A stretch of 64,000 bases of DNA, taken from assembly GCF_001625195.1 (NCBI RefSeq), contig NC_054389.1:4212520-4276519 (forward strand), given 5' to 3'. The position numbers were made by a program, and so were the translations under genes. How positions within the stretch are numbered: the stretch's first letter is position 1; each line of letters opens with the position of its first letter. The notes under the pieces are model-generated. The model did not search any database, was not told the origin of the DNA, and worked only from the letters and a program-made list of their open reading frames with translations. This document shows, one piece after another, positions 1 to 11,272 of this stretch. Source of the stretch: Drechmeria coniospora (Eukaryota > Ascomycota > Sordariomycetes > Hypocreales > Ophiocordycipitaceae).

Positions 1-305
1 CCCCCCTCCCCCCCCCTCCCCCCCTCTTCCAAACCACCTTGCACACACACACCTCCCAGCGCAAAGGGCCAAGGGCGTTCATCCATCCATGCATCCTACA
101 TACCACCGCCGTCACCCCTCCCCCAGTTGTGTGATGACAACCCGCACGAACCGTAGGGCATACTTATTTCGCCGTGCCTGCCACGATAACCCGCCGTCTC
201 ACGTCCTGACCACCAACCGCCTGTTCCCTCAAACGATGCTCTTCCAATAACCCTGGCGTGCTCCTCGTGTTGCCCTTCTGAGTAGAGGCAACATACCTCG
301 GCATC
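1..305. other. Leading spacer / presumed 5' region of the RBR gene
   Basis: No gene is supported here. The first 30 bases are an almost pure C tract with interspersed T (a polypyrimidine run, not a telomeric repeat). The rest is pyrimidine-leaning sequence as expected for a fungal promoter and 5' leader, directly ahead of the ATG at 306. Confidence 0.5.
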
Positions 306-2577
306 ATGTTCGCAACCCAGCTTCAGGCCTTGGCCGCCGACGCAGATACGCCGATGGATACGCAGAAACAACTCCCCGAGCTCAACGAGAGTCGCTACTG
401 CACCGAAGTGCTGCAACTCTCCATCGACAAGCCCGAGCTTGACCTCGACTGTGAGCTACTCGCGCGAGCCCACACCGTCGGCATCCAAGCCACGCTGCCA
501 TCTCTCGGTAAGAAACGCGAACGCATCAGATCCATCGCCACGTCGGAATCCACCACGTCGGAATCCACCACGTCGACCTTTCCGGAACGGTCATCCTCTT
601 TGGCGGCATCCGACGGCACTGCCAGTACCTGTCTGTCCCCAGGCTCGTCCATCATTGGCACCCCGAGTTCGACTACGGACCCAGACCTGGCCGCCAACAC
701 CGGCTCGGCTTCGGTCATTAAGGAAGCGAAGTCGCCGAGTTTTGCCTCGTACGACAAGTACTTGGCCGGGCTCGTGCGAGTCGCCCGAGACGCGATCGGG
801 GACGCTTCCAACAGAAAGTCCACCAACGCGGCTGATGGCGGTGTCTTCTCCGCCATTGGCGCCAGTAAGAGCCTGTCGGCCATTAAGCACCGCATCAGGC
901 TGCGGAAAAAACCTCCCCATTCCTCGGAATCGGCCGAGTACGTCTTGTCACGTCTTGTTTTCCTTCCCAAGTACGACTTCGGTCGGTAAACAATCGTCGT
1001 CATGACTAACGAGTGATGCGTGCATTGGTAGCCCATGCCAGAGCGGTGGGCTCGATCTGAAAAAGTCGACGCCGCTGCTCCAACCTCCCCCGTGCGGTCA
1101 TGCTCGCTGCGCCGAGTGCGTTCGCCCGCTGGTCGACGAAGCGTCAGCCGACCCGTCCAAGGTGCCTCCAAGCCGCTGTTGCCCGAAGCCGTCATCTGTC
1201 CTCCAGGCCGTGGTCGAGCCGATGATGCAGGACGACTTCCTCCGGGCCGTGGTCGAGTTCGCCGCGCCCGGAGAGTCGGGACTGCTTTGCTCCAACTTGT
1301 CGTGCGCAGAGTTCATCCCCCATCGGACACACGTCAACCCCAACAGGCCCCTGGCCGCCACATGCCGCAAGTGTCTAACCCTCGTCTGCACCATCTGCAA
1401 GCACGATGCACACCCCATCGGTGCAGGCTGCCCCGAGGATCTGGAGGTCGAGTCGGGCTCCAAGGACGGCGACAGGCCGGCTGTGCGAAGATGCTACCGG
1501 TGCCGGACCCTGGTCGTCAGGCCTCGGGGGTCTGCGTCGTTGACGTGCGACGATTGCGAGGCCCAGTTCTGCTCCATGTGCGGCGGCGTCTGGGACTCCA
1601 CCGGCAACGGCTGCCCCAACATTTGCTGCAGTGATGAGGTGGCAGACGTGCACGGGGACGACGGCGGTCAGTCTGCAGAGGAACGGGAGCAGGCCGAAAG
1701 CCGCACAGCACAGCATGCCGCTCTTCAAGGGTTACGACGAGAACAGGAACGGGAGATGCAGCGCTTCCTTGCCTTCAAGGACCAAACCAAGCACGCGATG
1801 CACGGCCGACATCTGGAGAGCGAAAATACGAGGCGAACCAAGAGGGCGGCCCAGGACGCCGCGACCGAGGAACGGCACGCGGCCGCCACCACGCAGCTCG
1901 AAGACCGCCAGGTCGCCGAAGAGATGGAGTTGCGGGCGTGTCTGGAGCAAAGCGCGCGGACCCTGACATTTCGTATCAAACACATGGAGGCGTACTGCGA
2001 AGGCCTTGGCCGCAATACCATCGCCGACGCCGACGCCGATGTTGACGTTGCCGTTGGCGCCGATGCCAGGAATCATGCTCTGCTGCCCCCCCGCGTCGTC
2101 ACCGAGCAGAATCTCCGTGACCTTGGCCGCCAATACAACCTCAGGGACAGCCTAGAAACTCGCCATCAGGCAAAGATCAACATGATGCGAGACCGCCAGG
2201 CCCATGCCATGGATGAACTGCTGGAGTGCCAAGCCGACGAGCTGCAGGCCCTAGCCGGGCAGCAGGGGCGGGAGCGGGACGAGCTTGAGGCCGAATTTAC
2301 GCGCGAGGAAGCCGTCATCGATGGAGTCTTTGAAGAGCGCCGCACAAGGTTAGTGGCACGATGGAGCCTCGCCATCGAGGTGCTTTGCAAGGAGCTCGAG
2401 CAATGCGATGGTTTGAGGTACGCGTCGATGTCGTTGCCGACCTGGGCTCACGACAGGACGACGGAATACAAAGAGTCGGCTTCCGCGAGCATGACTGAGG
2501 AGAGCAGTGCTACTTCTAGCACCATACCTCCTATCTATACTAGTACTCCCAGTACTGCTACTAGCACTCAACCATGA
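306..2577 (+). CDS. RBR/IBR-type zinc-binding protein, putative ubiquitin ligase (two exons)
   Basis: Predicted exons are 306..937 and 1032..2577 (725 aa); the intron starts GTACGT, contains CATGACTAACG and ends GGTAG. The join is phase-consistent but uncertain, because it leaves no clear first C-x2-C pair. A disordered Ser/Thr-rich N-terminus holds a duplicated TSEST unit. Next come a RING-like PPCGHARCAEC, an IBR-type zinc block (CSNLSC ... ATCRKCLTLVCTIC ... HPIGAGC) and a RING2-like block (RRCYRC ... LTCDDCEAQFCSMCGGVW), then a long Glu/Arg-rich coiled coil. In the family, RBR ligases pass ubiquitin from E2 to substrate through a RING2 cysteine, normally in a GCNHMxC context. Here that stretch reads GSASLTC and the catalytic cysteine is not evident, so it may be a zinc-binding scaffold. 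Family call is fairly firm; activity and exon join are not. Confidence 0.72.
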
Positions 2578-4563
2578 CGAATATGAGATCCATACTCACA
2601 ATCATTACCCATTATGTTTACGGATACCTTTTTTTCCTTCCCTCTTCTTTCTGCCCTGCGTACCTGGCGTCGTTGCCCATTTCCAATTTCTGCCCATTGA
2701 ACTGGGCACGTATTGTAGGAGACACTGCTTCGGCTGGCGCATATTCCCCCTTTCTGTGAACAAATCACTGGAATCTGGTAGATGACAAGCAACATGCGAG
2801 ATGTTCTTGCGAAGGCCTGCTACATTGCAGCAACATAAATTACTACAATCAACATTGTTTCACACAACCTGCATGTCCAGCATCAGTCGTGTCTGTCGTT
2901 GACGGATTCTGTCCATCAATCCCGATTGCTATCAGTCACATGCTGATGCATGGCATATCGTCGAGAATCCCTGATTATGGGCACCCCAACTTCTAGCCAC
3001 AAAATGGAGAGGATGAAAAGGCATCATGTTCCGGGCAAGCAAGTATCATGGCCTCGTGCTGGTCCGAAGGAAACCCTGAAGCCGCTATCAACACTCCGCA
3101 GTACATACTAGAGGTGCTTGGGGACTAAGAAACACGTGGAATTCTACGCCTGCACATGGCACAAGGACAGTCGTTTCTCACACACTGTGCGCCAGAATGG
3201 TAGCTTAGTCTCCCTGCAGGCGCTCTTCATGGCCAGCCCTTGGTGATATTTCTCCGAGTTATGCTCCGTATTGGGCGGTTATTGTATGAGAAATCTCTAC
3301 CGGGGGGCTCCCGTCTAGGTGCCGTTCGAATCATCGTGGACGCAAGGGGTTGACGGCTGCCGTGGTTGGGGCGGCAGCCCGGACGACGGGGGTGACGATG
3401 CGCTCACACTTGAGTCGACAAGCCACTTGACAGATCCAAGACACAAGGTTGCAGTGCGCAAGTTTGGCCCCATTGCGGCGCATAAAATAGGACTGGTATT
3501 ACGGAGTACAGAGTATACAGTACGGAGAAATACGAAGTACGGAGTACATGTATGCACATATAAAGTTTCAGCACCCCAGCCGCGTATTATTGCTTTGCTC
3601 TGTTTGAAGGGATATCACACAAGATGGCGTCCACGAAGATGATAGAGGCTGGGTGGTGGTCATGGTGACTCTCAATCGCTGCAGTGTTTTCTCACGGGTT
3701 TCAGTGCATTTCAAGTGAAATACAAGGAACGATTTGCACCTTGTAAGTCGGCGATGATGTTTGCTTGTTTGTGCAAGGAGCACCAATCCTTTCGTCCTGT
3801 TTGCTGAGGTGGCAGCGAAAACATGAATATCATCAGACATTGATTGTGCCGACAGAAGGCTGAGTCACAGGCAGAAACTGCCACGAACTTCGGCTTCGGT
3901 CCGAGTATTGTTATTACGTACGAGCACAGAAAATCTCATAAAGTGTAACACTGTTGATGTGAAGCAGACGCCGACTTCATCACAATCACGCTGTTCGTTG
4001 GCTGGTGGTTGGTTGGGTGGGTGATGTTGCAATTGTAATGCATGTACAAGTACGGAGTACTGTACTTGAGTAAGTACCTATTATAAACTTGTACAAATAT
4101 GTACACTTCATACGGAGTACTCGGTAATAATTACTTGTACATTGTATTTGGTTCTCCGTACTGTACATGCAAGCAAGTATTAGTACTTGTAAGTAGTTGC
4201 AAGTACGTCGCAACAGTACTGTTAGTATTACAGCAAGAACTTGAGTAAGTACAGTAATACACAGACTTTTAGGTGGGGCGTGGCACGATTACTCCGTGCC
4301 TTGCACCATTCTGTGACATCTCCCGGGCGGAGCGGAGTATCGTCTTCCCGACAATTTGCCGTTGGGGTTTGCAATTCATGGCACGTGACTTTGTCGGCTG
4401 GCGGGGCACTCGCTGCACCACTGGCGGAAAACCCTGGCGAACGGCACAAAATATCGCCGTCCACTTTTCACGAATCTTTGCCAAAACCCTCGTTACGTCG
4501 CCGTCTCTGCCACCACACTCGACCACTCGATCGCGAGCACACGTCGAAAATTCAAAGCCCACA
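2578..4563. other. Spacer between RBR gene and RPS28
   Basis: No supported gene in about 2 kb. The left part should contain the 3' UTR of the RBR gene. From about 3490 on there are ACGGAGTAC/GTACGGAGTAC motifs, densest at 3500-3550 and 4045-4260. The last 300 bases before 4564 are GC-rich and are the probable RPS28 promoter and leader. Confidence 0.5.
4045..4260. repeat. GTAC-rich intergenic block
   Basis: Dense run of GTAC tetramers with several TACGGAGTACT elements and AAGTACTTG-like variants, AT-rich, between genes. It belongs to the same family of intergenic sequence seen at 5700-6160, 16500-17780, 24150-24980, 37400-38960 and 60640-62080. Confidence 0.6.
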
Positions 4564-5043
4564 ATGGATTCCTCCAAAGCTCCCGTCAAGCTGGTCAAGG
4601 TGACCCGAGTTCTCGGCAGAACCGGTACGATACCCATATTCCCCCTCGATGAATGACAAATGGTCCTGTCAGGCTTGGCGACCGCTGGGCGCCCGACGAG
4701 AAGAGTACGGCGTGCCAGCGGTGCGGGCCGCGACGACGACGACGATGACGAAGACCGAAGGCCATGTCGACGACGAAAGCTACCCAGCCCTGCAAGGCGC
4801 CAGCATGGCTAACGGTTGGCTTATCACAGGTTCTCGTGGTGGTGTCACTCAGGTGCGCGTCGAGTTCATGGACGACCAGACCCGATCCATCATCCGAAAC
4901 GTCAAGGGCCCTGGTATGCTTTCGAATCCCCCTAATCCGAAGGGCGAGAAGAGTGATGGCGGAACTGACGATTTGCTGCAGTCCGCGAGGACGACATCCT
5001 GTGCCTGCTCGAGTCCGAACGTGAGGCCCGACGCCTGCGATAA
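4564..5043 (+). CDS. RPS28: 40S ribosomal protein eS28 (Rps28), three exons
   Basis: Exons are 4564..4624, 4830..4913 and 4982..5043, giving 68 aa, the normal length of the family. The spliced product starts [20 protein letters not shown], continues through [20 protein letters not shown] and ends [12 protein letters not shown], matching eukaryotic S28 nearly throughout. Intron 1 (205 nt, GTACGA..TGGCTAACGG..CACAG) and intron 2 (68 nt, GTATGC..CTGCAG) both split codons in phase 1. Rps28 is a small OB-fold protein of the 40S subunit lying near the mRNA exit channel and binding 18S rRNA. The ATG follows an ACA context and fits the conserved N-terminus. Early first introns are typical of fungal ribosomal protein genes; I saw no convincing snoRNA in intron 1. 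Confidence 0.97.
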
Positions 5044-7569
5044 ACAGCATCCGAGGCGCGTGGGCGCGGTTTTTGCGGTGCGGGGACGACACGACAAAGG
5101 AAGGAAAAGATGCGCTAGGGTGCATGCTGCGAGTCATCATCGATTCGTCGGGGTTGAGGCGCTGGGCTATCATTGTCTCCTAAGGGCCATGTGTCGGGGA
5201 ATGGCGGACGGGCTATTGTTACCTGTCGGGCAAATACCTGGGCACATTCTCATCACTTGTGGCTCACCACTTACGGTGTTGGAATCCGAACAAAATCATC
5301 GTTATTAATGACTCCCTTTCAGTGCCGGGCTTTGCAAGATCCTGCACATGAGCGACACATCCCTAAGCAGCCGACGTTCCCGCACATGCGTACGAGTCGG
5401 CGTAAGGTGAAAATGAATCAAAGGAACATTGGATGATGTTTCGCGCTACGCCTCCGGTCGCTGATGAGCATTCGAAAATGGCCTACTAACAGGCCGGCAC
5501 CTCAACACCTGATGAACAGAATTCACATGTGCCTGAGGTTCATTGTGACAATCAATGACCTTGCGCTCGACGAATGGCCATCTACGTATGCATATGCGTA
5601 CATATGTCTACGCTAGGATGCATGTGAGCACGTTTAATTGCGGCGGCAACAGCGCAGATAAATCTAGGCATGGCGTTGGACCACTTGACACCAAGATAAC
5701 GCACACAACCTACGTAGGTACAAGGTTTTAGTTGCACATTCATACATGTACACATGCACACTGCGAAGTGTACTTATACTTATGTAGTAAATTTGGAGTC
5801 GGAGTGTTTACTACTTGTAGGCTTCGGTGTGCATACTTAAGTACAGTACTGTACTGTGCAGTAGCTGTGAGTTCATTCAAGTACTTACTTACTTTCTGAA
5901 GTAAGTACAGTATGAAGTATGGAGCACATGAAGTAACTGTATTAGTAAGTACTTGTAAATGTATGTGTATACTTACTTAAGTACGAAGTATTATTACATG
6001 TCCTCCGCAAGTACGGAGTACATGCACATGTAGTACAACTAACTATACGGGCCATATCCACCTTTTTGTGGAAGAATACGGCATGTACTCCGTACTGCGG
6101 TGCAAAGCACATCTGCATGTCGATACTCCGTACTGTACAGAGTAATACTCCGAGCCCCTTATGCTAGTCGGCTGTTCATTTAATTTGCTATTCAGTAAAT
6201 GTTCTTTGTGATATTATACATGCACACTTGCGGTGCAAGATGGTAAAAAGGTAGGTGAGGCCGTCCTGAGGCGCGAATATTACCCATCAATAACACATAT
6301 CGATAGTGTGCACAGCTAACTAGTACTTACATACAGTCAGTACATGTACTGTACCGTGATGCACGCACTGTACATTGTCCCATTCGCAGTCGATGCTGGT
6401 ACTACTCTTGTACTTACGTGTTCTTGTGCTGACTACTTGTTGCTCTACCTCGTACTTACGTACTTGCAAGTACCTAGTCGTGGGGTAGATGCCTCGGGGA
6501 TGCGCCTGAGGAGTGGTTGCAGTCACGGGACCTGTCATCGTGGCAGAGTCCGACTTCGCAGTAATTAATACTTAGGTGTAAGTACAACTAGGTGTAGCTG
6601 TGTGGAGCCGATTCATAGCAAGATGATGGATCTGCCCCTCCCGTCGTCATCCGTTGGCCGCAGCTGCAGACCCGGACCAATGGCCGGCTGAGCAAGAAGA
6701 CACCTGGAGCGTACTTACAGTACACCTACAACTACAAGTATACAGTACAACTACAGTACAGTACGCGCTCTTGCTCGTACTGCAGGCTACGCAATAATTC
6801 CATTCCCACTAGCTGGGCCGTTTGCGTTCCTGCCACTTCCAGCAGCCAAAGCCACAACTTCCTCCACCTTGGTTTGCGCAGTTTACTTCCCATACCCACA
6901 TTATTCTTATCACCACGAACCCTCATTCATTCATTGTTCGTTGCTGTATTTCCCCTCGCTCGACGGCGCCTGCTCCCAAGTCTCCTCAGCCTCCCCTCAA
7001 ACGCCAGTATCCGTTATATACCTACCTGCCAGCCTATCGGCCTGCTACAGTTGTTGTCGCTGTGTATCCGTCCGTGCTGCACCGCCTGCCGCAGGCTGCA
7101 TCTGCGCCTGACCCTGCGTCGGGCGCCAAACAACTCCCCTCTGCGAATCCTTGGTTGAGTCGCCCCGAGGACCGAATTCTCCTCGCTTCCTCCATTGTCG
7201 GCTCCGTCGCCGACCCGGTAACGACAGAAAGAGTCTCCTCCTCGTCTCCTCCTCGGCCGATCGCCCGCTCGCTCGTGCTCTCCTTCCCGGCAGCCGCCAA
7301 CGGCAAAGGCTTCACAGGCGACCGTGGTTGGACTGCCTCGGTCACTGCCTCTGCCTCTGCTGTCTCTGCCTTTGCTTCCATCGCCATTCACCCACCTGGA
7401 AAGCTACCCGCGCACCCGACCATCGAAGGCGCCGGCGTCGTCCGAGAACCCGGACTGGCTCCTCACTTCTGCGCGACTTCGGTCTTATCCAATACCACCA
7501 CCATACGCTGCTAGCCTGCTCTCTCTCCTCGTCCACCCCACTCCATTCCTCCCTCCCCCGCCGCTCGAA
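5044..7569. other. Spacer between RPS28 and the RhoGAP gene
   Basis: No supported gene in 2.5 kb. The stretch 5700-6770 is AT-rich and packed with GTAC tetramers and ACGGAGTAC/GTACTCCGT motifs. From about 6820 to 7569 the composition switches to C/T-rich GC-rich sequence, which looks like the promoter and long 5' leader of the RhoGAP gene. Open frames in that leader have no ATG joined to the downstream CDS. Confidence 0.5.
5700..6770. repeat. GTAC / ACGGAGTAC-rich intergenic block
   Basis: About 1 kb in which GTAC recurs every few tens of bases, with full elements such as AAGTACGGAGTACATG near 6010 and ATACTCCGTACTGTAC near 6125. No open frame with family features overlaps it. Confidence 0.6.
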
Positions 7570-10385
7570 ATGGCCGACTTTCGCCCTACGCCCGACGATG
7601 ATGCCTTGCCGCTCCCCCCGCAGCCGGGCAATTCTTCCGAACGCCCATCGTACGATAAGCCAGCAAAGCATGTCGCCGAGCTGGATGCCCCGATGGATAA
7701 CTCATCAAGCATAAAGAAGGGTCCCGAGGGTCCCCAGAGCCCTCCTGCTGCACCCGTTGCGCAGGCTCCCCTCAAGAGCCAAAAGGAGCAACCCCGGCCA
7801 GGTGCCGATCCGGTGCTGGCGAAGCAGGTCAACGACGTCATGGCTTCCGAGGTATTTCCACCGCCGGCGACCTTGTTTTGCCTGCTAACATGCCGTCCCT
7901 AGCTTGGTATTCCCACTCTCTTAAGCCGCCTGAAGCAGAGCATTGCCTCGGCCAAGGTTAGTCCTAGTCCATGCCTTGTTGATGGCTGTCTTTCTGCGCA
8001 GGTGGACACCTCCCGCTCACTAGCCCCAGGAGTTCGCCCTCTTCCTCAAGAAGCGATCCGTCCTCGAAGACGATCATGCCCAGGGCCTCAAGAAGCTCTG
8101 CCGCCAAACCCAAGAAAGCGCCCGCCGTCCGGAGCATCGTCAAGGCTCCTTTGGCAAGTCGTATGACGAGATGGTCACCATCCACGATCGCATGGCCGAA
8201 AATGGCCTCCAGTTTGCCGCCTCTCTTCATCAGATGCACGAGGATCTCGTGGAGCTCGCCGGCGGGGCCGAACGAGGGCGCAAGAGCTGGAAGGCCACTG
8301 GCTTGGCCGCCGAGCAAAAGGTGTCCGATCTCGAGCAGTCGATGCGCAAGAGCAAGGCAAAGTACGACTCCCTCGCTGAGGAGTATGACAGAGCGAGGAC
8401 AGGCGAGGCGAGGCCCGGAGGCGGCAAGGTTCTCGGCGCCTTCAAGTCGCATAAGTCTGCCGCCCAGCAGGAGGAGGACTTGCTCAAGAAGGTTCAGGCC
8501 GCCGATCAAGTTTACCAGGGCCACGTCAACGCTCTGCAGACGGAAAAGGCGCACCTCCTCACCAGCGCTCGCCCCGAAGCCGTCAAGGCTCTCCAGGAGC
8601 TCATCAACGAGACCGACTCTGGCGTGACTCTGCAGATGCAAAAGTTTGGTACGTCGCCTTCACTGTTCACACGCATGTGCACATACAGGTGCATGGATGA
8701 TGTTGGCCGTTCATGCCCGCCCGTGACGCTCGCGCTAACGCCTCTCTTTCTCCTTTCGCAGCCGCCTTTAACGAAAAGCTGCTCTTGGGCAACGGCTTGA
8801 TCGTCAGCCCGTTTAAGAAGTCGGAAGCGGATGTCCAAGGCCAGCCTCGGAGCCTGCGTCAGGCCGTCGCGGCCATCGACAATGCCAAGGACTTGAACGA
8901 GTTCATGGCATCTCAACACGGCAATGTCAAACCCAACGTCGAGGTCAAATACGAGCGTAACCCGGTGCGTACAATTTCCTGCCTGCTGCCCGCTTGCGCG
9001 ATGCCCAACCATGGATGGTCTTGCTAACGATGCCTTCCCCAGCTGCTCAAACCACCATCGTCAGGCATGGCCCAAATCCACCAACCCCTGAACATGCATC
9101 CGCCCATGGGCCAGGCGGGAGGTCCGCAGGGATTTCCTCAAGGAGGTCCCCAAGGAGGTCAACAAGGAGGTCAACAAGGAAATTCTCAAGGAAGTCCGCA
9201 GGTTTCCGGCTTCTCGTCGCCGCCCGCAACTAGGGGCCAACGAAGCAGCATTGGTAACTTTGGCGCATTGGCTGGCTCCGGCGTAAACGCTGGAGCACCT
9301 CCTCCAAACGGCCCGCAGGATCCGGCACGATCGCCCCAGCTGCCTCACACGAGGAGCATCAGCCAAGGCAACACACTGAACCAACATGGCGCCTCGCAGC
9401 AGCAGTTCTCGCCCAGGAGCCCACCGCTACCTGGGTCTCCCCCGGCGACTGGCAATGGACATGTCGGCGCTCAGGGCCCGCCCCAGCTCGGTTCATTGCC
9501 TTTCCAGCCTTCGCAGCTGCCCTCCCAGCAGGCCTCAAATGGCCAGTCGGGCCCGCCGTCGCAGGTTTCCCCGGGATATAAAGCAGGTACCGGCCCGACA
9601 CCCCCGTACGCCGCTTCTGCCCAGCCATCTCAGAGTGTTGCGCCACCGTCGAAACCTGTCTATGGAGTGCCACTGGCGCGCCTATATGAGCGGGACGGCC
9701 TGGCCGTTCCAATGGTCGTCCATCAATGCATCCAAGCCGTGGATCTGTTCGGGCTTGGCCTCGAGGGCATCTACCGCCAGTCTGGCTCGCTGACGCACAT
9801 CAACAAGCTGAAGGCCATGTTCGACGCAGGTAAGGCATCCTCCACCTCGGCAAGAATTTCTTGGCCGCTAACGGATGGTCCTCGCCTGGTAGACTCTTCC
9901 AACGCTTCGCTTGACTTTAGAAACCCAGAAAACTTTTTCCATGATGTCAACAGCGTGACAGGCCTCCTGAAACAATTCTTTCGCGATCTGCCAGACCCTA
10001 TTCTTACCATGGAGCATCACGATGCCTTGATCGCCGCCGCGAGTGAGTTACCCTGGTCACATGCCCACACGCCTCGCCCGAGCCGTCTGTCTAACTGTGC
10101 CGCGCAGAAAAGGAAGATGACATCGTTCGCCGCGACTCCCTCCACGCCATCATCAACGCCCTGCCTGACCCCAACTACGCCACCCTCCGAGCGCTTACGC
10201 TGCACCTCTACCGCGTCATGGACAACTCACACGTCAATCGGATGAACTCGCACAATCTGGCCGTCATCTTTGGGCCGACCCTCATGGGCACCGATCCGAG
10301 CACCGCTATCGCCGATGCCGGCTGGCAGATCAAGGTCATCGCGACAATCCTCCAAAACACATACCAGATCTTTGATGAGGACTGA
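7570..10385 (+). CDS. RGD1: Rho GTPase-activating protein with F-BAR and RhoGAP domains (Rgd1/Rga8 type), seven exons
   Basis: Exons: 7570..7851, 7903..7956, 8030..8648, 8762..8964, 9043..9829, 9893..10042, 10108..10385 (790 aa). All six introns have GT..AG ends, most with CTAAC branch sites, and phases agree. An N-terminal Pro/Ser-rich segment is followed by an F-BAR-like helical region (about 75-385, from LLSRLKQSIASAKEFALFLK). A disordered Gly/Gln/Pro linker (about 387-600) contains repeated GGPQ/GGQQ units. The RhoGAP domain (about 610-788) has the arginine finger in GIYRQSG at Arg631 and ends NTYQIFDED. In yeasts such proteins bind curved plasma membrane and accelerate GTP hydrolysis on Rho3/Rho4 or Cdc42-class GTPases during polarised growth; the exact target here is inference. 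It converges with the Med12 gene. Confidence 0.93.
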
Positions 10386-11272
10386 CCAGCATCCCCACGA
10401 TTTCTTTTTCGTCCTCTTGCTCTATTTTCATGACTCTCGGGCTTGAACCGTCCCGCTCGATCGGTGAACCTTCCCGGTCACTTCTCTGCTGTTCAATCTT
10501 CTTCTCCCTTTGCGAGCGTACGACTGATTGATTACTTGCGTGATTCGGCAAGGGAATTTCGCTACGTTTTTTATTGCCTCTTGAGCATTCATTCCTATCG
10601 ATAGTCGTTGGTCGCCTCGCCAACCCCAGAAGCGTAGAGGAGGACCAGCCATGTTTCGGCTGCTCTGAACAACGAAGAGCAAAGAAACGACAGGGTAGGC
10701 GGATGCGAGGTTCGAGCTGTTGTGGCCAGTAAAGCATGGCCATATGTGCTGACAGGGCACAACAATGATGTTACGTTGACCGACATACTTGTAGTCTTTA
10801 ATATGACGGAGCTTTATTCGCCTGAAAGAATGCTATCTTGTGCAACGGTGCGAAGCATAATAGTATCCTCGTCGCTCGCCAGCTCGGACATGCAAGAAGC
10901 CCAAACATGATCAAGAGTCAATACGACGACGGGGGAAAATGAGACTCCTTGGCCATGATTGATAGTGCTCTCACCCCATGAAATCCATAAAGCGCATCTG
11001 CCACAAGCCACCGTTCCGTCCCCCTAGTCGCCCCTGTCCCGCCGTGTGCTGCGTCTTCCCGAGTCGTACGTAACTTCATACTGGGGGTATCCCGCGTGGA
11101 GGCAATGCGAATCCTGGAAAATCAAATGCAAGACTATATTCCATGTGGGATGCTTGAAACGAAACGGATCCGGTGCGGATACTGGGCAAACAATGGAAAA
11201 AAGAAAACGAGAGTCACGCGTCAAGACAACATCATGTCGCGTCCAAGTACTCTCCTCCGGCGGGTATGCCAG
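10386..11272. other. Convergent spacer (RhoGAP and Med12 3' ends)
   Basis: No supported gene. About 890 bases between two converging genes, presumably holding both 3' UTRs. Only scattered GTAC elements are present, unlike the divergent or tandem spacers. Confidence 0.5.

Noticed and set aside
1..30. Poly-C start as a telomere end
   Set aside because: Fungal telomeres are CCCTAA repeats; this is a C/T tract without that unit, and housekeeping genes follow at once.
395..1195. 266-codon minus-strand frame over the RBR gene start
   Set aside because: No recognised features and antisense to an IBR/RING2-bearing gene.
3300..3345. B-box-like GTTCGAATCAT suggesting a tRNA
   Set aside because: No matching T stem, A box or acceptor stem upstream.
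4625..4829. Possible intronic snoRNA in RPS28 intron 1
   Set aside because: I looked for C box RTGATGA with a D box CTGA and for H/ACA boxes; only a poor CGATGAC match was found with no terminal stem.
6822..7514. 230-codon frame upstream of the RhoGAP gene
   Set aside because: C/T-rich leader sequence giving Pro/Ser/Leu-rich peptide; no family features and no splice link to the gene downstream.
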